A stretch of 64,000 nt of DNA, taken from NCBI GenBank assembly GCA_026913215.1, contig JAPTYK010000001.1, positions 3,100,001-3,164,000 of the forward strand, given 5' to 3'. The notes under the pieces are model-generated. The model worked only from the letters and a program-made list of their open reading frames with translations. It searched no databases and had not been told where the DNA came from. The translations under genes and the position numbers were made by a program. The DNA is from Streptomyces diastatochromogenes. Its GTDB lineage: Bacteria; Actinomycetota; Actinomycetes; Streptomycetales; Streptomycetaceae. This document shows positions 57,592 through 64,000 of the stretch, piece after piece; position 1 is the stretch's first letter; every line of letters begins with the position of its first letter.

Positions 57592-57656
57592 CGTGGCGCG
57601 AGTGTTCTTCCCGTGCCCCGGGGAGACGCCCCGGGCCGTAGCCCGAGGAGACCGCC

Positions 57657-58502
57657 GTGCAGGAGAACGCCACACAGGAAACAGCCATGCAGGAAACCGC
57701 CGTGCAGGAGACCTCCGTACAGAAGAACGACAGCGTCCGTACCGCGCTCGTGACCGGTTCCTCGCGGGGGATCGGGCGGGCGATCGCGCGGCGGCTGGCG
57801 GGGGACGGGATGGTCGTGGCCGTGCACTACGGGAAGGACGCCGAGGCGGCGCAGGAGACGGTGGAGATGATCGTGCGGGACGGGGGGCGGGCCTTCTCCG
57901 TGGGGGCCGATCTGGCGACGCACGACGGGGTGCGGGCGCTGGTCGAGGGGGTGCGGGCCGGGCTCGCCGCGCACACCGGGGAAGCCGTGCTGGACGTGCT
58001 CGTCAACAACGCCGCCGCGACGACCTCGGGCGGGCACCTCGCGGACGAGACGCCGGAGCGGTTCGACCGGGTCTTCGCGGTCAACGTGCGGGCGCCGTAC
58101 TTCCTCGTGCAGGGCCTGCTGCCGGTGCTGCGGGACGGCGGCCGGATCATCAACATCGGGTCGGCCGTCACCCGGATCGCGCTCGCCGACGAGCTGGCGT
58201 ACGCGATGACGAAGGGGGCGATGGAGACCTTCACGCGTACGCTCGCCAACGTCGTCGGGGAGCGGCGGATCACCGTCAACACGGTCTCCCCCGGTCCGAC
58301 GCGGACCGAGGGGCTCATCGCGGCCATGGCGGCGATGCCCCAGCTCGAAGGGATGCTGATCGGCGGGCAGGCGCTGCCATGGGTCGGGCGGCCGGAGGAC
58401 ATCGCCGACCCGGTGGCGTTCCTGGCCTCGGAGGACGGCCGCTGGATCACCGGCACGGTGATCGACGCCTCGGGCGGCACCTACCTGGGCCCGAAGCGCT
58501 GA
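57657..58502 (+). CDS. SDR family oxidoreductase with N-terminal pentapeptide repeats
   Basis: 281 residues. The N-terminal 22 residues are five copies of A-x-Q-E-N/T (15-base repeats). The SDR core then follows: TGSSRGIG near residue 34, VLVNNAA, the catalytic Y-A-M-T-K near residue 183, and the C-terminal WITGTVIDASGGTYLGPKR. The substrate is unknown. GAGGAG six bases upstream supports GTG 57657. It is preceded by the heptamer array and is the likely target of the adjacent SARP. The frame is intact. Confidence 0.87.
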   Translation: MQENATQETAMQETAVQETSVQKNDSVRTALVTGSSRGIGRAIARRLAGDGMVVAVHYGKDAEAAQETVEMIVRDGGRAFSVGADLATHDGVRALVEGVRAGLAAHTGEAVLDVLVNNAAATTSGGHLADETPERFDRVFAVNVRAPYFLVQGLLPVLRDGGRIINIGSAVTRIALADELAYAMTKGAMETFTRTLANVVGERRITVNTVSPGPTRTEGLIAAMAAMPQLEGMLIGGQALPWVGRPEDIADPVAFLASEDGRWITGTVIDASGGTYLGPKR

Positions 58503-58540
58503 GCCGGACGCCGGGCCGGACCGCGTGGTAGGGAGGGGAC

Positions 58541-59614
58541 ATGACACTCGCCGAGGAGACGGACGGCCGGGACGGGATCACGGACGTGAGCGGGCTGCGC
58601 GTGGGCCACGCGCGCGTGGCCGGGCCCGGCGCGCTGAGCGGCACCACGGTGGTCCTGGCCCCGGAGGGCGGGGCCGTCGCCGCCGTGGACGTGCGGGGCG
58701 GAGGGCCGGGCACGCGGGAGACGGACGCCCTGGACCCGCGGAACGTGGTCCAGCGGATCGACGCGGTCGTCCTGACCGGCGGCAGCGCGTACGGCCTGGA
58801 CTCCGCCGCCGGGGCGATGGCCTGGCTGGCGGAGCGGCACCGGGGCGTGCGGGTGGGCCCCGACCCGTCCCACGTGGTGCCGGTGGTGCCCGCCGCGTGC
58901 GTCTTCGACCTGGGCCGGGGCGGCGACTTCGCGGCCCGCCCGGACGCGGCGACGGGCCGGGCGGCGGCGGAGGCGGCCGCCGCGAGCGGGGACCACGCGC
59001 GCGTGGAGACGGGCGCGGTAGGCGCGGGCACCGGGGCCGTGGTCGGCGGCCTGCGGGGCGGCGTGGGGACGGCGAGCACCGTCCTGGAGTCGGGGATCAC
59101 GGTCGGCGCGCTCGTGGTGGTGAACGCCGTGGGCTCGGCCGTCGACCCGACGACGGGCGTCCCGTACGGCAGTTACTTCGAGGCCGGCCGGCCCGCCTTC
59201 CCGGAGGGGCCGGTCCACAGGGCGGCCCTGCGGCGGCTCGCGGAGGCGCGGCGGGCGGCCGCGCCGCCCCGATGAACACCACGCTCGCGGTCGTCGCGAC
59301 GGACGCGGCCCTCACCCGGGCCCAGGCGCAGAAGGTCGCCGGCACCGCGCACGACGGCATCGCGCGGGCGGTGCGCCCGGTGCACCTGATGAACGACGGG
59401 GACACGGTCTTCGCCCTCGCCACCGGGGCGCGGGAGCTGCCGGAGGGCCGGGGCCGCTCGCCCTGAACGAGATCCTGGCGGCGGGCGCGGACCTGGTGAC
59501 CCGGGCGATCGTCCGGGCGGTCCTCGCGGCCCCGGGCGGTCTGCGCGGTCCGGGCGGCGACTTCCCTCGTACCGCGAGCTGTACGGACCGGCGGCGGACG
59601 CGTACTCCCGGTAA
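58541..59614 (+). CDS. P1 family (DmpA-type) peptidase, frameshifted in this sequence
   Basis: About 358 residues. The N-terminal part reads GITDVSGLRVGHARV and VVLTGGSAYGLDSAAGAMAW, both diagnostic of the DmpA/S58 family. The C-terminal part begins MNTTLAVVATDAALTRAQAQ; the conserved N-T/S junction is where the precursor is cut to expose the nucleophile. DDGDTVF-type residues (NDGDTVFALATGA) follow. These enzymes hydrolyse D- or beta-amino peptides. Slips near 59268, 59455 and 59568 restore the end DLVTRAIVRAVLAAPGG and SYRELYGPAADAYSR. GGGAGGGG precedes ATG 58541. Confidence 0.83.
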
Positions 59615-59695
59615 GGGGCGGGGAGTTGACGGAAAGGGCGGGAACGGGCGGGAACTTCGCGAGCGGGCCCTTCGTTTTGCCGGAACCCGGACACG

Positions 59696-60535
59696 ATGTC
59701 AGACCCAGGGACTACGTTAAGCAAGCACCAAGTGACATGCGGCGACGGCCTGGAGACCCTCTTGAACGATCCGCAGGATCCTCACGATCCGTACGAGACG
59801 ACCGAGACGCACCTTGAGCGACTCCTCGGCCGGGCGCTCAACTCCTTCGACCTGCCCGACTCGACCGTCGAGCGCCTCGGCACGGCGCTCGCCCACTCCA
59901 GCGCGCTGCACTCCTCGCACCACAGCGCGTCGCTGCACCGCACCACCCACCGCCACACGTATCTGCTCGCCGACGGCAGCGCGCTCAGCCTGTGGGAGCT
60001 CGCGCACAACGCGGGCCGGGACGGCGCCGAGCAGCACGAGGTGTACGCGGAGGAGTCGGAGGCGCGGCTCGCCGCCTCCCGGCTCCCGACCGGGCCGCCG
60101 GCGGGCTGGACGGCCGAGCACGCCGACGGCCGCGTCCTCGACGAGGACGACGACCTGGAGCTGCTGAGCTCCTGCTGGCCCGCCCGATACCGGCTCAGCC
60201 CCGGATGTACGTGCCGGACAACTCCGCCGACCACGCGCGCCGCGTCCTGCGCCGCGCGGAGAACGCGGACCGGCCGGGCGAGCGGACGGCCCGCCGCCTC
60301 CGGCTGGCCTTCGCGCACCACATCACGCAGGCCTTCGGCCGCCACTGCCCGGTGGAGGGCGGCCGGGACGCCGGCTTCACCCTCTACGAGCACCAGTTCC
60401 TGCTGCTCGACGGCAGCGAGGTCAGCCTCTGGGAGGTCGAGCACACGGCGACGCCTGACGGGCGGCACATGTGCGAGGTGTACGAGGACGAGCACGCGGC
60501 CCGCGGGCGATGGAGGCCCGCTCCGGGTCCGCTGA
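59696..60535 (+). CDS. DUF6227 family protein, frameshifted in this sequence
   Basis: About 281 residues. Two copies of the same unit are visible: HTYLLADGSALSLWELAHNA and, in the second half, HQFLLLDGSEVSLWEVEHTA, each preceded by a helix-rich segment (SADHARRVLRRAENADRPGE). This duplication is the mark of the DUF6227 family of streptomycetes; function is unknown. Slips near 60172, 60508 and 60528 are single bases; the end EARSGVR at 60535 is an inference from adding them. If ATG 59696 is the start, codon 8 is TTA, a bldA-dependent codon; a start at GTG 59732 would exclude it. Confidence 0.7.
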   Translation: MSDPGTTLSKHQVTCGDGLETLLNDPQDPHDPYETTETHLERLLGRALNSFDLPDSTVERLGTALAHSSALHSSHHSASLHRTTHRHTYLLADGSALSLWELAHNAGRDGAEQHEVYAEESEARLAASRLPTGPPAGWTAEHADGRVLDEDDDLELLSSCWPARYRLSPGCTCRTTPPTTRAASCAARRTRTGRASGRPAASGWPSRTTSRRPSAATARWRAAGTPASPSTSTSSCCSTAARSASGRSSTRRRLTGGTCARCTRTSTRPAGDGGPLRVR

Positions 60536-60570
60536 CGCGCCGCACCGCCCCGCCCCCGTCTCCCGTCCTC

Positions 60571-61666
60571 TCAGGGGCGGGGACGGCGGCGGCCCCGGCC
60601 AGTCGCTCGACGGCGAACGCCCGGTTGGCGCGGGTCTGTTCGCGGTAGTTCTCCGGCAGGTCCGGCAGCGCGAGCAGCCGGTCGCAGGCGGCGAGCGAGG
60701 CGGCGTGGTCGCCCACCCAGTACGCGGTGATCGAGTACTCGAAGAGCAGCCCCCACCGGTAGACCCACGGCTGGGTGAACAGCACGTCGTCCGGCATCCC
60801 CCGGTCCACGACGGCGGAGACGATCGCGTGCGCGGTCGCGTGGCGCCGCATCTTCCGCAGCCGCGCCACCAGTTCGTAACAGGCCTCCAGGCGTTCCGGC
60901 CGCGCGTCCCAGGCCCGTGAGAGGGCGTCCATCGCGGCCGGCCAGTCACCGGCGTCGGCCCGGAGGACCCCCGACTGGAGCAGCGAGAAGTACACCTCCT
61001 CGCCCCAGCCGCCCATGGCCGCGCGCTGCTCGTAGAGGGCGACGGCCTCGGCGGAGCGGCCCATGTCCCGCAGGGTCTGCGCCAGGTAGAAGACCGTGCG
61101 GTGGTTCGTCGGGTCCCTTTCGAGCTCGGCGCCCAGGAGGCGGGCGTCCCGCTCGAACTTGTCGTGGCGCGAGCCGCCGTCGGCGTGGTCCTCGATCACG
61201 AGCGCGTCCAGGTTCTCCTGGACGTGGTGCCGGTCGGCCGTCAGGTACTCGTGGGTGACGCCCTCGTACCGCCACGGCAGATCGCCCCTGACCAGGCGTT
61301 TGATGCGGTACTCGACGGTCCCCCGGTGGCGGATCATGTACGCGTCCGCGAGCGGTCCTCCGGCGGCGGGCAGCGGGGCCTCCTGGCGCAGGACGTGGTC
61401 GGCGTCGAGGAGCAGCAGATAGTCGGCCCGGCCGCGGGCGTGCGCGATGTTCAGGCTGCGGTTGTGGCCGAAGTTCACCCACGGCTCCTCGCGCAGCTCC
61501 CCGGGGATGCCGTCGAGGGCCTCGCGGATCAGGTCCTGGGTGCCGTCGGTGGACCCCGTGTCGGAGATGACCCAGGTGTCCACCAGGCCGCGGACGGAGG
61601 CGAGGCAGCGCCCGATCACCGCGGCCTCGTTCTTGACGATCATGCACAAGCAGATGGACGGACGCA
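60571..61666 (-). CDS. Family 2 glycosyltransferase with TPR-like tail
   Basis: About 365 residues. The GT2 domain starts SICLCMIVKNEAAVIGRCLA, with SDTGSTDGTQDLIREALDGI and the metal-binding LLLLDADHVL (D-x-D). After residue 190 the protein is helical with TPR-like spacing (NHRTVFYLAQTLRDMGRSAE, AVALYEQRAAMGGWGEEVYF). It probably adds a sugar to a wall or secondary-metabolite acceptor; the sugar is unknown. GTG 61666 gives the usual start. One missing base near 60577 would place the stop at 60571; without it the frame runs on. Confidence 0.83.
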
Positions 61667-61895
61667 CGGCAACACCACTTCCGGCGAGGGCGAGGGGGCG
61701 CCCGGAGGGCGAGGGGGTGGGCGACCCTACGGGCGGCTTCCCCGGTCGCGGTTCCGGCGCGCCGACGGGCCCTTCGAAGTTCGCCGTCGCGCACGCATCC
61801 ATTCGGCTGTTCGCGCTAGCCCATGGCGCTGAGACCGCCGAAAACACGTCAAGCCCCCGCATGCGCGATCCGATGATCCGACCAGGGGAGCGTGA

Positions 61896-63221
<1,326 letters not shown>

Positions 63222-63235
63222 CCGACGGGTGACAC

Positions 63236-63279
63236 GACCGAGGGGCGGTGCGCACCGCGATGCGCACCGCCCCTCGGTC
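63236..63279. terminator. Bidirectional terminator, perfect 19-bp stem
   Basis: GACCGAGGGGCGGTGCGCA pairs exactly with TGCGCACCGCCCCTCGGTC around the six-base loop CCGCGA. It lies between the converging collagen-like and MFS genes and should end both transcripts. Confidence 0.85.
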
Positions 63280-63298
63280 AACGGCCGGACGACCGGCC

Positions 63299-64000
63299 TC
63301 AGTGCGTGAGCACCGGCTCCTTCAGGCTCTCGCCGACGACGGCGTCGCCACCGTCCGCATCGCCGTCACCCTCGACGTCACCGCCCTCCAGGTGCTGCTT
63401 CGGCTTCGCCGGCAGCGCGAACATCACCAGGAAGATCACGGCGAGGACGCCCGCCGCCCAGCCCAGGGAGTTCTGGAAGGCGTTCGTGAAGGCCGCGCCC
63501 ACCTCGGTGGGGGCCTTGGCGAGCTTCTCGTCGTCGATCGTCCCGAAGAAGACCACCGACACCAGGCCGAGGCCGAGCGCGTTGCCCATCTGGCCGGTCG
63601 TGTTGATCAGGCCCGAGGCCGAACCGGCGTGCTCCTTCGGCACCTCCGAGAGCACCGCGTCCGTCAGCGGCGCCACGATGAGGCCCATGCCGAGGCCCAT
63701 GACCACCAGCGGCGGGATCATCTGCCAGGAGTGGATCCCGGTCCCGTACCGGCCGGCGACGAAGAAGTAGAACAGGATGCCCGCGATCATCGTCAGGGCG
63801 CCCGCCTGGAGCACCTTCCGGCCGAAGCGCGGCACCAGCTTCTGCACGGACATGCCGGCCGCCACGGAGACCGCTATCGAGAACGGCACCCCGGTCAGGC
63901 CCGCCTTCAGCGGGCTCCAGCCGAGCCCGATCTGCATGTAGAGCGTCCAGACCAGGAAGAAGATGCCGAGCACGACGCCGAAGGTCAGCTGGACCGCGAT
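63299..64000 (-). CDS. C-terminal part of a DHA2-type MFS exporter (partial)
   Basis: The last 233 residues, with about six helices, are in the window; the N-terminal half lies beyond it. Visible parts include LGIFFLVWTLYMQIGLGWSP, LVVMGLGMGLIVAPLTDAVL and the GSASGLINTTGQMGNALGLG loop, the C-helix motif of fourteen-helix EmrB/QacA drug exporters. The tail is acidic (EGGDVEGDGDADGG). Substrate and regulator are outside the window. Confidence 0.85.
   Translation of the reverse strand: MAVQLTFGVVLGIFFLVWTLYMQIGLGWSPLKAGLTGVPFSIAVSVAAGMSVQKLVPRFGRKVLQAGALTMIAGILFYFFVAGRYGTGIHSWQMIPPLVVMGLGMGLIVAPLTDAVLSEVPKEHAGSASGLINTTGQMGNALGLGLVSVVFFGTIDDEKLAKAPTEVGAAFTNAFQNSLGWAAGVLAVIFLVMFALPAKPKQHLEGGDVEGDGDADGGDAVVGESLKEPVLTH

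Overview
The window is a stretch of chromosome from a Streptomyces or a very close relative. The DNA is GC-rich with third-position G/C bias, GTG and TTG starts are common, and lineage markers are present: an SsgA-like sporulation protein (best match SsgE), the divisome protein SepX/GlpR, a tricorn protease, an AfsR/SARP regulator and a DUF6227 protein. I see no insertion sequence, prophage, integrase, CRISPR array or rRNA. One tRNA gene (Ala, CGC) is present. Many genes look broken, but nearly every break is one missing C or G in a run of four to six. I count about fifty, and one falls in the tRNA. I read these as homopolymer under-calls in the assembly and give gene coordinates spanning them.

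Layout. 0-9.7 kb: the end of a protein mannosyltransferase gene, a secreted serine hydrolase, a penicillin-binding protein, a YbaK-type deacylase with an overlapping EamA transporter, a NUDIX hydrolase flanked by decayed regulators, an SDR, a LysE exporter, a second serine hydrolase and a secreted allene-oxide-cyclase-barrel protein. 9.8-12.4 kb: an energy-coupling-factor nickel/cobalt importer (CbiM-PDGLE, CbiQ, CbiO) behind a Nur-like dyad. 12.6-19.8 kb: SsgE-like protein, an MMPL exporter with its TetR regulator and two matching operators, tricorn protease, GNAT. 19.9-26.6 kb: a secreted FG-GAP protein, a CsbD-like protein and a translationally coupled Baeyer-Villiger monooxygenase / alpha-beta hydrolase / SDR operon facing a MerR regulator. 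26.6-34.1 kb: exonuclease III, GNAT, tRNA-Ala, then the conserved galU-glp(moeA)-moaC-mog-rimJ-sepX group that links molybdopterin-type proteins to cell division, and 5-formyl-THF cyclo-ligase. 34.1-43.5 kb: penicillin acylase family protein, K+/H+ antiporter, MFS exporter, an FmdB-type zinc ribbon gene with a CIRCE-like element at its start, MTA phosphorylase, a SAF-domain protein, MscL and two small proteins.

43.5-53.4 kb is the most unusual part: a minus-strand anaerobic-type redox set made of narK, pflB, pflA, a NarI-like membrane subunit, a molybdopterin oxidoreductase, a four-cluster ferredoxin and a Rieske protein. Pyruvate formate-lyase is not expected in an aerobic actinomycete. A near-perfect DosR/DevR-type palindrome precedes pflB, and pflA appears to carry a roughly 100-residue Thr/Pro/Ala repeat extension. 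A simple working model is that PFL makes formate and acetyl-CoA, the molybdoenzyme complex oxidises formate or reduces nitrate, and NarK moves nitrate/nitrite, all under hypoxia control.

53.5-64 kb: LtrA, an AfsR/SARP regulator with a collagen-like Gly-X-Y tract inside its DNA-binding domain, a six-copy heptamer array matching a SARP operator in front of an SDR gene, a P1-family peptidase, DUF6227, a GT2 glycosyltransferase with a TPR-like tail, a secreted collagen-like protein, and the end of a DHA2-type MFS exporter. Coding-repeat expansions are concentrated between about 49 and 63 kb.
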